Origin: Arthrobacter sp. ov118
GTDB taxonomy: Bacteria > Actinomycetota > Actinomycetes > Actinomycetales > Micrococcaceae
Assembly (NCBI RefSeq): GCF_900116495.1
Contig: NZ_FPAY01000001.1
Coordinates: 372,001 to 436,000, forward strand
Length of the DNA stretch: 64,000 bases
Reading direction: 5' to 3'
Positions 11,163-19,073 of this stretch are shown here, piece by piece (the stretch's first letter is position 1; every line of letters starts with the position of its first letter). A program made the translations under genes and the position numbers. The notes beneath the pieces were generated by a model that made no database searches, was not told the origin of the DNA, and saw nothing but the letters and a program-made list of their open reading frames with translations.

Positions 11163-12287
11163 TCAGTCCGGGGCGTGCCCATCAGTGGCGGCCGTAGTCC
11201 GTTGCCATTCCCCGTCGTAGCCGGCGGGTTTGAACCCCAGCGCAACGTTGATGCCGAGCATATGGTCGTTTTCGGCGGCGTTGAAGGTGATGACACGCCG
11301 CACGGCGGGGTGGCCGTTCCGCAGCCGGCGCAGATTGAGGATCTTGATCAGCATGCCCAGCCGGTGGCCCCGGTGGCCGGCCGCGACAAGGGTGTCGTCC
11401 TGGTCTGCCAGCCAGGGTTTGTCGGCCGCAACCTGGAGGACAGTGTAGGCGGCCAGCTCGCCCGTGGACCGGTGCCGGGCCGCGGCCACGAGGGAGGACT
11501 GGCCCGCCTGCCGCCACGTGTCCTCGACGTGGCGTACGCGCGCGACGTCCCAGATTTCCGGCTCGTAGCTCAGCGCACCGGTGGGGGCGTCCGTGCTCAT
11601 GCGGGACATCAGCACGGCGAGCTGGGCGACGTGTTCATCCGGGCAGGCATCGGTCCAGTGCAGGAGTTCGTAGTCCCCTGCGCGGGTAAGGGCGTCCCGC
11701 TCCAAGGCGTCAAGGTCCGCGGCGGGCGGGATCTCCAGGGAGCTGAAGCGCTCCACCTGCTCCAGGCGGTATCCGGCCTGCTCGGCGAACCTGGCGCCGC
11801 GGGCACCGGCAGGAAGCGCCCCGGTCCCGGTCGCGGGTTTGATGAGGTTAGGGCCGTCGACGTCGAAATCGGCCGGGTGCTCCGTGAAGGTCTGCAGAAT
11901 CGTCCGGCCCTCGGCCGCGGCCAGTGCTTCGGCGTGCTCCAGCAGTGTCCGGCCGATCCCCCGCCCGGCGAAGGAATCGAGGACGTTGACTTGCAGGAGG
12001 GCGCTGCTGAGGTTGTCCTGCAGTTCGCAGCGGATCCATGAGCTGCCCGCCATGCGCCCGTCGACCCGGACGAAGTGGAGGCGCACCCGGCTGTAGGGGT
12101 TGTCCCGCCAGTGCTGCAGGCGTGCCGCCGGGGACGATGATCGGTCCAGGTTTCCCCAGGTCTGCAGGACGAGCTCGTCCGCGAGTTCCATGAATTCAAG
12201 GAACTCCGCTGCGTTGGCAGCAACATCACCGGCCTCCAGGCCCGCAGGCAAGGTCAGCTGTTCCACGAGGTACGACGGCCTAGTCAC
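11163..12287 (-). CDS. Tandem GNAT-family N-acetyltransferase (paralogue)
   Basis: A 374-residue double-GNAT protein, paralogous to the gene at 9876-10985. The N-terminal domain shows LDSFAGRGIGRTLLEHAEAL (acetyl-CoA pyrophosphate loop). The C-terminal half has TLVAAGHRGHRLGMLIKILN followed by ITFNAAENDHMLGINVALGF. Shared motifs with the neighbour include QTWGNLD and HWTDACPDEH. The start is ATG 12287 (MTRPSYLVEQL). The two genes are separated by about 180 bp, so they may have arisen by tandem duplication and diverged well. Such double-GNAT proteins in actinobacteria have few characterised members, so I do not name a substrate. Confidence 0.85.
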   Translation of the reverse strand: MTRPSYLVEQLTLPAGLEAGDVAANAAEFLEFMELADELVLQTWGNLDRSSSPAARLQHWRDNPYSRVRLHFVRVDGRMAGSSWIRCELQDNLSSALLQVNVLDSFAGRGIGRTLLEHAEALAAAEGRTILQTFTEHPADFDVDGPNLIKPATGTGALPAGARGARFAEQAGYRLEQVERFSSLEIPPAADLDALERDALTRAGDYELLHWTDACPDEHVAQLAVLMSRMSTDAPTGALSYEPEIWDVARVRHVEDTWRQAGQSSLVAAARHRSTGELAAYTVLQVAADKPWLADQDDTLVAAGHRGHRLGMLIKILNLRRLRNGHPAVRRVITFNAAENDHMLGINVALGFKPAGYDGEWQRTTAATDGHAPD

Positions 12288-12383
12288 CGGGACAGCCTAA
12301 CCGGCAAGCCGGGAGGCGCCAAGGGTGGTGCGGACGGCGTTCATCCAACACTCATTCCGGCGCAGCCGCATTCGCCGCATGCG

Positions 12384-12421
12384 GCGAAAGGCCGCCCCGC
12401 GGTAGCGGGACGGCCTTTCGC
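12384..12421 (-). terminator. Terminator of the rplK-rplA transcript
   Basis: A near-perfect stem (12384-12400 with 12405-12421, one mismatch, GGTA loop) lies about 35 bp beyond the rplA stop on the minus strand. It separates the L11-L1 transcript from the double-GNAT genes. Confidence 0.8.
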
Positions 12422-12454
12422 TTGGTACGGCAGACGCCGTCGGTCCTTTGAGGC

Positions 12455-13162
12455 TTAAGCCTCGGTCAGGACCTTGGTGACGTTCGGGTCAACTGAGATG
12501 CCGGGGCCGAACGTGGTGGCCACGGTGGCCTTCTGGATGTAGCGGCCCTTGGCAGCGGACGGCTTGAGGCGCAGGACCTCTTCCAGTGCCGCGGCGTAGT
12601 TCTCGGCCAGCTTGAGGGCGTCGAAGGAAACCTTGCCGATGATGAAGTGCAGGTTCGAGTGCTTGTCGACGCGGAAGTCGATCTTGCCACCCTTGATGTC
12701 GTTGACGGCCTTGGCGACGTCAGCGGTCACGGTGCCGGTCTTCGGGTTCGGCATCAGGTTACGCGGACCCAGGACCTTACCGAGGCGGCCAACCTTGCCC
12801 ATGAGGTCAGGGGTGGCTACGGCGGCGTCGAAGTCGGTCCAGCCGCCGGCGATCTTTTCGATCAGGTCATCGGAACCAACGAAGTCGGCGCCGGCTGCGA
12901 TTGCTGCCTCGGCCTTGTCGCCCGTTGCGAAAACGAGGACGCGGGCGACCTTACCGGTGCCGTGCGGCAGGTTGACGGTGCCGCGGACCATCTGGTCGGC
13001 CTTACGCGGGTCGACGCCGAGGCGGAAAGCTACCTCAACGGTGGCATCGAACTTGGACGGGTTGGTGTCCTTGGCGAGCGTCACTGCCTCGAACGGCGCG
13101 TAGAACTTCTCCGCGTCGATCTTGGCGGCGGCTGCCTCATATGCTTTGCTGCGCTTTGCCAT
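12455..13162 (-). CDS. rplA: 50S ribosomal protein L1
   Basis: L1, 235 residues, binds 23S rRNA at the mobile L1 stalk and often represses its own operon. Typical motifs are present: FDATVEVAFRLGVDPRKADQ, the GTVNLPHGTGK segment, and LGPRNLMPNPKTGTVT, with KHSNLHFIIGKVSFDALKL near the end. The start is ATG 13162 with GGAG upstream. It lies 140 bp downstream of rplK on the same strand. Unlike many bacteria, rplJ-rplL do not follow directly; two acetyltransferase genes intervene. Confidence 0.98.
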   Translation of the reverse strand: MAKRSKAYEAAAAKIDAEKFYAPFEAVTLAKDTNPSKFDATVEVAFRLGVDPRKADQMVRGTVNLPHGTGKVARVLVFATGDKAEAAIAAGADFVGSDDLIEKIAGGWTDFDAAVATPDLMGKVGRLGKVLGPRNLMPNPKTGTVTADVAKAVNDIKGGKIDFRVDKHSNLHFIIGKVSFDALKLAENYAAALEEVLRLKPSAAKGRYIQKATVATTFGPGISVDPNVTKVLTEA

Positions 13163-13302
13163 GCTGCTTATTTCTCCTTGTGCAGTTGTGGTCTGCGGAC
13201 CGCGCTGGGCCCTGCCACAGGCGGGATTCCGGCTGGTCTATCCATTCCGGGTTCCCGCTTTTCAATGTTTAGGTGGTGCCGGTTGCCCGGCGGGGAAGGC
13301 AA

Positions 13303-13734
13303 TTAGCCTTCGACGGTGATACCCATGGAGCGGGCGGTGCCGGCGATGATCTTCGCTGCGCCTTCGAGGCTGGTGGCGTTGAGGTCTTCCATCTTGGTGG
13401 AGGCGATCTCGTTGACCTGGGCCTGGGTCAGCTTGGCAACCTTGACGGTGTGCGGGGTAGCCGAACCCTTGGCGACGCCTGCAGCCTTCTTGATGAGCTC
13501 TGCAGCCGGCGGGGTCTTGGTGATGAACGTGAACGAACGGTCCTCGTAGACCGTGATTTCCACGGGGATAACGTTGCCGCGCTGGGCTTCCGTTGCAGCG
13601 TTGTACGCCTTGCAGAATTCCATGATGTTGACACCGTGCTGGCCAAGCGCAGGACCGATCGGCGGGGCCGGGTTAGCGGCACCTGCCTGGATCTGCAGCT
13701 TGATGAGGCCGGTGACCTTCTTCTTGGGAGCCAA
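13303..13734 (-). CDS. rplK: 50S ribosomal protein L11
   Basis: L11, 143 residues, part of the GTPase-associated centre and target region for thiopeptides and stringent-response sensing. Key sequence: [20 protein letters not shown], then [16 protein letters not shown] choose TTG 13734-13732 (MAPKKKVTG) because AAGGA lies six bases upstream; an in-frame TTG at 13752 would add MREGPT, which includes the SD. The prolines of the thiostrepton-contact loop are present. It sits 129 bp downstream of nusG and before rplA. Confidence 0.97.
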
Positions 13735-13863
13735 TGTAGGTCCTTCTCTCAAATACGTCCTGGGACACAGGAGCGTGCCTCAGGTTGGTGGCCACCATGG
13801 CAAGGCGGCCGGCCGCTCCGCGGCTGCTAAGCGGGCAGCCCGGGGCGAATTCTAGGGGATCAG

Positions 13864-14703
13864 CTAGATCTTGCTGACCTGGTTGAACGCCAGGGTGACC
13901 GGAGTCTCACGCTCGAAGATGGAAACCAGCACCACAAGGGTCTGGGAATCGATCTTGATCTCGGAGATCGTGGCGGGGAGGGTCTCGAACGGGCCTTCCT
14001 TGACGATGACGGATTCGCCAACCTCGAAGTCGACGTCCACCTGGGCGGCCGCGTGCTTGACGGGCTTGCCCTTCTCGGCCTGCTCTTCCTCGAAGACCGG
14101 GGCGAGCATGGAGAAGACCTCATCGAGGCGCAGCGGGACCGGGTTGTGGGCGTTGCCCACGAAGCCGGTGACGCCGGGAGTGTGGCGGACGGCGCCCCAG
14201 GAAGCGTCCGTCAGGTCCATGCGGACCAGGACGTAACCGGGGATGCGGACACGGTTGATGACCTTGCGCTGAGCGTTCTTGATCTCAACGACTTCCTCCA
14301 TCGGAACCTGAATTTCGAAGATGTAATCTTCCATGTCCAGGGTCTGGATGCGGGTCTCAAGGTTGGCCTTGACGCGGTTCTCGTAGCCGGCGTAGGAGTG
14401 GATGACGTACCAGTCACCCTCCTGGCGGCGCAGCTTGCCTTTGAACTCCTCGGCGGGGTCGACGTCGGCCTTGGCGGCCGCCGCTGCCAGCACGTCGGTG
14501 TCCCCTTCAGCGTCGGCGCCTTCTTCAGCGTCGACGTCGTCGGTTTCTGTAGTCTCTGCGTCTTCGTCCGCGGCTACGGCCTCGTCAGTGACGTCGGATT
14601 CGGGCGCAGCAGACACGGCCTCGGACTCTTCGACGACTTCCGCCGCCGCGTCCTGGCTTTTATCCAGCTCAGTCTCAGTTACCTCGAGCTCCTGCTCAGA
14701 CAC
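13864..14703 (-). CDS. nusG: Transcription antitermination protein NusG
   Basis: NusG couples RNA polymerase to the ribosome and Rho. The NGN domain begins at GDWYVIHSYAGYENRVKANL; the KOW domain includes FEVGESVIVKEGPFETLPAT and ends SQTLVVLVSIFERETPVTL. The first ~95 residues form an acidic Glu/Asp/Ala-rich extension typical of actinobacterial NusG. GTG at 14703 (MSEQELEVTETEL, 279 residues) is preferred because AGGAG lies five bases upstream; ATG 14733 would add ten residues and lacks a clear SD. It lies downstream of secE in the classical order. Confidence 0.96.
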   Translation of the reverse strand: MSEQELEVTETELDKSQDAAAEVVEESEAVSAAPESDVTDEAVAADEDAETTETDDVDAEEGADAEGDTDVLAAAAAKADVDPAEEFKGKLRRQEGDWYVIHSYAGYENRVKANLETRIQTLDMEDYIFEIQVPMEEVVEIKNAQRKVINRVRIPGYVLVRMDLTDASWGAVRHTPGVTGFVGNAHNPVPLRLDEVFSMLAPVFEEEQAEKGKPVKHAAAQVDVDFEVGESVIVKEGPFETLPATISEIKIDSQTLVVLVSIFERETPVTLAFNQVSKI

Positions 14704-14816
14704 TTGGTCTCCTGCTTCCTCATTGCCTAACATGCCTATTTAAATGGCTCAATTCCGCACACCCCGCGGAATTTCCGGTTTCCCGGGGCCTCCACGCGGT
14801 CTGCGGACCGGTCGCC

Positions 14817-15101
14817 TTAGCTGTTCGTGGGGCCGCTGCCGCCGAAGACCCAGCTGACCGCGGTCCCGAAGGCCAGGTCCAGCAGGGTGACGATCACCAT
14901 CATGATGGTCACGAACACCAGCACCACGAGCGTGTAGTTGATCAGTTCTTTGCGGGTCGGTGCGACGACCTTCTTCAGTTCGCCAATGACCTGGCGGATG
15001 AAGATCGCGATGCGAGCGAAGAAGCCGGGCTTGGCGGCGTTCTTGGCGGGGCGGCCTTTGGAGCTGCTGGCAGCTGTTTCGGTCACCTGGTCCTCACTCA
15101 T
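14817..15101 (-). CDS. secE: Preprotein translocase subunit SecE
   Basis: Small SecE, 94 residues, clamps SecY in the membrane. A basic N-terminal part (SSSKGRPAKNAAKPG) precedes the conserved amphipathic helix FIRQVIGELKKVVAPTRKEL and one transmembrane segment NYTLVVLVFVTIMMVIVTLL. I use ATG 15101 (MSEDQVTETAA); ATG 15140 adds 13 residues that look untranslated, and an internal GTG five codons on has a good GAGG before it. It lies between tRNA-Trp and nusG on the minus strand. Confidence 0.95.
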   Translation of the reverse strand: MSEDQVTETAASSSKGRPAKNAAKPGFFARIAIFIRQVIGELKKVVAPTRKELINYTLVVLVFVTIMMVIVTLLDLAFGTAVSWVFGGSGPTNS

Positions 15102-15180
15102 CCTCGCAATGATCGGATACCCGGCTCTGAACTGAACCATGGTTGCTGCGCTTGCTCCGGTTGATCCGGAACAGCATGCG

Positions 15181-15253
15181 CAGGGCAGACAGGACTCGAA
15201 CCTGCAACCTGCGGTTTTGGAGACCGCTGCGCTACCAATTGCGCCACTACCCT
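15181..15253 (-). tRNA. trpT: tRNA-Trp (anticodon CCA)
   Basis: A 73-nt cloverleaf reads on the minus strand from 15253. The acceptor pairs AGGGTAG with CTGCCCT and the discriminator is G. The anticodon loop CTCCAAA gives CCA. The T-arm holds GGTTCGAGTCC. CCA is not encoded. tRNA-Trp beside secE-nusG is conserved in actinobacteria. Confidence 0.97.
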
Positions 15254-15531
15254 TCGGGACGAAAATCCGCTCCGGCCGATACGTTCCGCAGGCTTCCCTG
15301 AGGCGCAGACCATCATCGTGTTTTCAACACCGGAGAACCAGTCTACGCAACAACTGCGCCTACGTCGAACCGGCCCTCATACGGACCCCTGCACGCCTCC
15401 GAAAAACCAACCAACAACCGTCAGTCACATTTCCGTTTTGGCGCCGCGGGGGATCCGGTGAACAGCATAGAGTAGATTCCGTCGAATCCCACATCCAGCC
15501 TTCCAGCTGCAAGCGAAGAACGGACCCGCCC

Positions 15532-16749
15532 ATGTCTGCTGCCCGCATCTCCCAGCGCATTTCCGCTATTGCCGAATCCGCCACTCTGGCTGTCGATGCC
15601 AAGGCGAAGGCGCTGAAGGCAGCTGGCCGTCCGGTCATTGGCTTTGGCGCCGGAGAGCCCGATTTCCCGACCCCCGGCTACATCGTGCAGGCCGCGATCG
15701 AGGCCGCGAGCCAGCCGAAGTACCACCGCTACTCCCCCGCCGGCGGCCTGCCGGAGCTGAAGCAGGCCATCGCGGAGAAGACGTTCCGCGATTCCGGGTA
15801 CAAGGCCGAGGCCTCCCAGGTGCTGGTAACCAATGGCGGCAAGCAGGCCGTTTACAACACGTTCGCCACCCTCTTGGATCCGGGCGACGAGGTCATTGTT
15901 CCCACGCCGTTCTGGACCACCTACCCGGAGGCCATCCGGCTGGCCGGCGGCGTGCCCGTGGAGGTCTTCGCGGGCCCGGAACAGGAATACCTCGTCACGG
16001 TGGACCAGCTGGAAGCCGCCGTCACCGACCGCACCAAAATCCTCCTCTTCGTCTCCCCCTCCAACCCCACCGGCGCCGTGTACTCGCCGGAGCAGGTCAC
16101 GGCGATCGGCCAGTGGGCGGCCGCCAAGGGCCTTTGGGTTGTCACGGACGAGATCTACGAACACCTGACCTACGACGGCGTGCCGTTCACCTCGATCGCC
16201 ACTGCGGTTCCCGAACTGGGCGACAAGGTGGTCATCCTTAACGGCGTGGCTAAGACCTACGCCATGACCGGCTGGCGCGTGGGCTGGATGATCGGGCCGG
16301 CGGACGTCATCAAGGCCGCCACCAATCTGCAGTCCCACGCGACGTCGAACGTGTCCAACATTCCCCAGGTCGCCGCCCTCGCCGCAGTGTCCGGGCCGCT
16401 GACCGCCGTGGATGAAATGAAGGTGGCCTTTGACCGCCGCCGCAAGGCGATCGTGGCGGGCCTGAACGCCATTGAGGGCGTTGAATGCCCGACGCCGAAG
16501 GGCGCCTTCTATGTGTATGCCGACGTCCGCGCGCTGCTGGGCAAGGAGTTCCCGTCCGCGAACGGTCCGGTCCGCCCGGCCACGTCGGCTGAACTCGCGA
16601 CGCTGATCCTCGACGAGGTCGAGGTGGCAGTGGTTCCGGGCGAGGCCTTCGGCCCGTCCGGCTACCTGCGCCTGTCCTACGCCCTGGGTGATGATGACCT
16701 GGCCACCGGCGTCAACCGCCTGCAGGACTTCCTCGGCAAGGCGAAGTAG
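15532..16749 (+). CDS. PLP-dependent aminotransferase (aspartate aminotransferase type)
   Basis: Class I fold, 405 residues, transaminates amino acids with 2-oxo acids; aspartate/2-oxoglutarate is the likeliest pair. The PLP lysine is Lys241 in NGVAKTYAMTGWRVGW. Other family motifs are GAGEPDFPTP near 39-48, YSPAGGLPELKQAIAEK, FVSPSNPTGAVYSPEQ and VTDEIYEHLTYDG, and the substrate-carboxylate arginine lies in the C-terminal region. The frame is open upstream to 15139 through the tRNA region, so ATG 15532 (MSAARISQRISA) is the real start. It stands alone, pointing away from secE. A palindrome follows the stop. Confidence 0.93.
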   Translation: MSAARISQRISAIAESATLAVDAKAKALKAAGRPVIGFGAGEPDFPTPGYIVQAAIEAASQPKYHRYSPAGGLPELKQAIAEKTFRDSGYKAEASQVLVTNGGKQAVYNTFATLLDPGDEVIVPTPFWTTYPEAIRLAGGVPVEVFAGPEQEYLVTVDQLEAAVTDRTKILLFVSPSNPTGAVYSPEQVTAIGQWAAAKGLWVVTDEIYEHLTYDGVPFTSIATAVPELGDKVVILNGVAKTYAMTGWRVGWMIGPADVIKAATNLQSHATSNVSNIPQVAALAAVSGPLTAVDEMKVAFDRRRKAIVAGLNAIEGVECPTPKGAFYVYADVRALLGKEFPSANGPVRPATSAELATLILDEVEVAVVPGEAFGPSGYLRLSYALGDDDLATGVNRLQDFLGKAK

Positions 16750-16765
16750 CCCGCCCCAAACCGCC

Positions 16766-16826
16766 GATGCGCTATCACTTTGGGTCCTCATCACCGCACC
16801 ATGAGGACCAAAAGTGATAGCGCATC
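16766..16826. repeat. Intergenic palindrome, family with copy at 57302
   Basis: Inverted repeat of 26 bp (16766-16791 with 16801-16826, one mismatch, 9-nt loop). The right arm ends in AAAAGTGATAGCGCA. It lies between convergent genes, where it could act as a bidirectional terminator. The same core occurs again at 57302-57364 between divergent genes, so it is a repeat family rather than a simple terminator. Confidence 0.9.
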
Positions 16827-16832
16827 CTTGGG

Positions 16833-17531
16833 TTAAAGGAGGCGGCGCTCGGCGGCCCACCGGGTGAGCTCGTGGCGGCTGGAGAGCTGGAGCTTACGCA
16901 GCACCGCCGAAACGTGGGTTTCCACTGTCTTGATCGAGATGAACAGTTCCTTGGCCACTTCCTTGTAGCTGTAGCCACGGGCAATCAGGCGCATCACTTC
17001 GAGCTCCCGCGCCGAGAGCTTGTCCAGCTCGTCGTCCGCGATGTCGGCGGGGGCCGTGCCGAAGGCGTCCAGGACAAAGCCGGCCAGCCGGGGTGAGAAA
17101 ACGGCGTCGCCACCTGCGACGCGGCGGACGGCGGCACTGATCTCCTCCCCGGAAATCGTCTTGGTGACATAGCCGCGGGCACCGGCCCTGATCACGGACA
17201 CCACATCTTCCGCCGCGTCGGAGACGCTCAGAGCCAGGAACCGTGTGGCGCCCAGCAGCGGCGCCGAGCCCGCCAGCACCTCTCTGCCGCCACCGCCGCG
17301 TCCGCCGGGAAGGTGGACGTCCAGGAGCACGACGTCGGGGCGCTGGGCTGCGATGACGGCAATGGCCTCTTCCACGGTGCCGGCCTCACCCGCGACGACG
17401 ATGTCCGGATCAAGATCCGCCTTCAGCCCGGAGCGGAAGATGGCGTGGTCGTCCACGATCACCACCCGGGTCGGGCGAGGGTTCCCGGCTGTGGGCGTTC
17501 CGGCACGGGTTTCCGGGGCTGGGCTGGTCAC
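16833..17531 (-). CDS. LuxR/NarL-family response regulator
   Basis: Two-component response regulator of 232 residues. The receiver has VVIVDDHAIFRSGL, the phospho-acceptor Asp71 in VVLLDVHLPG and the switch lysine in GYVTKTISGEE. The C-terminal LuxR HTH runs from LSARELEVMRLIARGYSYKE to about residue 225. The segment between beta3 and alpha3 carries a Gly-rich insertion (GGRGGGGREV). It overlaps the kinase gene by 4 bp (ATGA), so the two are co-translated and form a cognate pair. Targets are probably the divergent PspC operon and itself. Confidence 0.92.
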   Translation of the reverse strand: MTSPAPETRAGTPTAGNPRPTRVVIVDDHAIFRSGLKADLDPDIVVAGEAGTVEEAIAVIAAQRPDVVLLDVHLPGGRGGGGREVLAGSAPLLGATRFLALSVSDAAEDVVSVIRAGARGYVTKTISGEEISAAVRRVAGGDAVFSPRLAGFVLDAFGTAPADIADDELDKLSARELEVMRLIARGYSYKEVAKELFISIKTVETHVSAVLRKLQLSSRHELTRWAAERRLL

Positions 17532-18949
17532 GGTTTGGCCTCTCCGTTGGTGTGGTTGGCGACGGCGGGTGCGGCGGTGACGGGCAGCCTGAGCCGCACC
17601 TCGGTGCCGTCCGGGCTGCTGATGATGGCGGCGGTGCCGCCGTGGCGGTTCATCCGCCCGATGATCGACTCCCGCACGCCAAGCCGGTCAGGAGGAACCG
17701 AATCCGGGTCGAAGCCCGGGCCCCGGTCCTTGATGAAAACTTCCGCGGCGTCGTCGACGACTTCCAGGTAGACGGACACGGTGCCGCCGCCGTGGCGGGC
17801 GGCGTTCAGCATGGCTTCGCGGGCTGCCTGGACGAGGGCATCGTGGCGTTGGGTCATGACGCAGTCGCCCACGCTGACCACTTCGACCGCCTGCCCCAGA
17901 GCATCTTCGACTTCCGCCGCCGCGGCCTTGACGCTTTCGGACAGCTTGCCGGATTCCTTGTCCGCATCCTGGTACAGCCAGGCCCGCAGTTCGCGTTCCT
18001 GGGCCCGGGCCAGCCGGATAACGTCGTGCTCATTGCCGGCCCGGCGCTGAATCAGGGCGAGGGTCTGGAGCACGGAGTCGTGCAGGTGCGCGGCGATCTC
18101 GGCGCGCTCGGTGGCGCGGACACGTCCCGCGCGCTCGGTTTCCAGGTCCCGCCAGAACTTCAGCCCCCAGGGCAGCAGTACCAAGGCCACGCCGCCGAGT
18201 ACGGCCACAGAGGCCAGCAGGGCCAGCCAGGTCTGTTCCCAGGATCCCGAGCCGGACACCATCACCAGCACACCAGCCACCACCAGCGCGAGTCCGGCCG
18301 CTAGTCGCGCCCAGCCGCCAGCCTGGTCCGCCTTGGTTTTGTCGACGAGCCCGGCCCGGCGCGTCTCGTCCAGTTGCATCCAGGCGATCGCGGCGCCGCC
18401 CAGGATGGCGGCTACCGGGATCAGGGTGCCCAGTGGCACGTCAACTCCGAGGAGCCGGGCAATCAGAATTCCGGCCGCCAGCAATAGCCCCGCGCCCAGC
18501 AGAATCTCTTTGCCGAAAGGCATGCCCGGGGCCTTGGACCACCATGACCCCTGTGACACTGCCCCCTGTGACTCTGCCCCCTGCGGCCCGGGCCCCGGCG
18601 GTCGAGTTTCCCGCGGTCCAGTTTCCTGCGGTCCCGGCACGTCCGGTCCGCTCCAGCGGCCGCCGGACGAGCCGGAGCCTATGGGGGCGGCGGGGGCGCT
18701 GACTGCCGGAGCGATGGGCGACGCCGGACGGCGGGCGTTGCGCCTGGCGTTTTCGTCCGCGGTGGGGACCATGATCCAGAGCCAGCCGTAAAAGGCCACC
18801 CCGGCCCCGCCGGCGAGCGCGGCCACCACCATGCCGATCCTGACCATGTGCACGGGCCAGCCCAGATGGTTCGCCAGGCCGGCGCAAACGCCGGCGATGA
18901 CGCGGTCGCCGCTGCGGACCAGCGGCGGGCGGGCAGGCGCGGTTGTCAT
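17528..18949 (-). CDS. Sensor histidine kinase with N-terminal PspC domain
   Basis: A 473-residue membrane kinase. Residues 8-62 are a PspC domain (VRSGDRVIAGVCAGLANHLG) with one membrane helix; a Pro/Gly/Ser-rich linker (about 75-140) follows. Three or four more helices lie near 148-190 and 215-262. The dimerisation/phosphoacceptor helix has His290 in AHLHDSVLQTLALIQ (HisKA_3 type), and the HATPase end shows IKDRGPGFDPDSVPPDRLGV. The PspC module as sensor matches the family that reads envelope stress through LiaF/PspC partners, which are encoded divergently 124 bp away. Confidence 0.92.
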   Translation of the reverse strand: MTTAPARPPLVRSGDRVIAGVCAGLANHLGWPVHMVRIGMVVAALAGGAGVAFYGWLWIMVPTADENARRNARRPASPIAPAVSAPAAPIGSGSSGGRWSGPDVPGPQETGPRETRPPGPGPQGAESQGAVSQGSWWSKAPGMPFGKEILLGAGLLLAAGILIARLLGVDVPLGTLIPVAAILGGAAIAWMQLDETRRAGLVDKTKADQAGGWARLAAGLALVVAGVLVMVSGSGSWEQTWLALLASVAVLGGVALVLLPWGLKFWRDLETERAGRVRATERAEIAAHLHDSVLQTLALIQRRAGNEHDVIRLARAQERELRAWLYQDADKESGKLSESVKAAAAEVEDALGQAVEVVSVGDCVMTQRHDALVQAAREAMLNAARHGGGTVSVYLEVVDDAAEVFIKDRGPGFDPDSVPPDRLGVRESIIGRMNRHGGTAAIISSPDGTEVRLRLPVTAAPAVANHTNGEAKP

Positions 18950-19073
18950 GCCTCAATCCAAGCACGGATCGGGGTTCCCCGGACGCGTTTAGCGGCTGAA
19001 CCGGGGACCACTCAGGGACGGTTCAGGGTATCCCCCAGTAGAGCCGAACACCGGGAACGGGAAGGATCGAAGT

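Noticed and set aside
9864..12041. Open frame of 725 codons across the double-GNAT genes
   Set aside because: Antisense to both acetyltransferases, which carry clear motifs.
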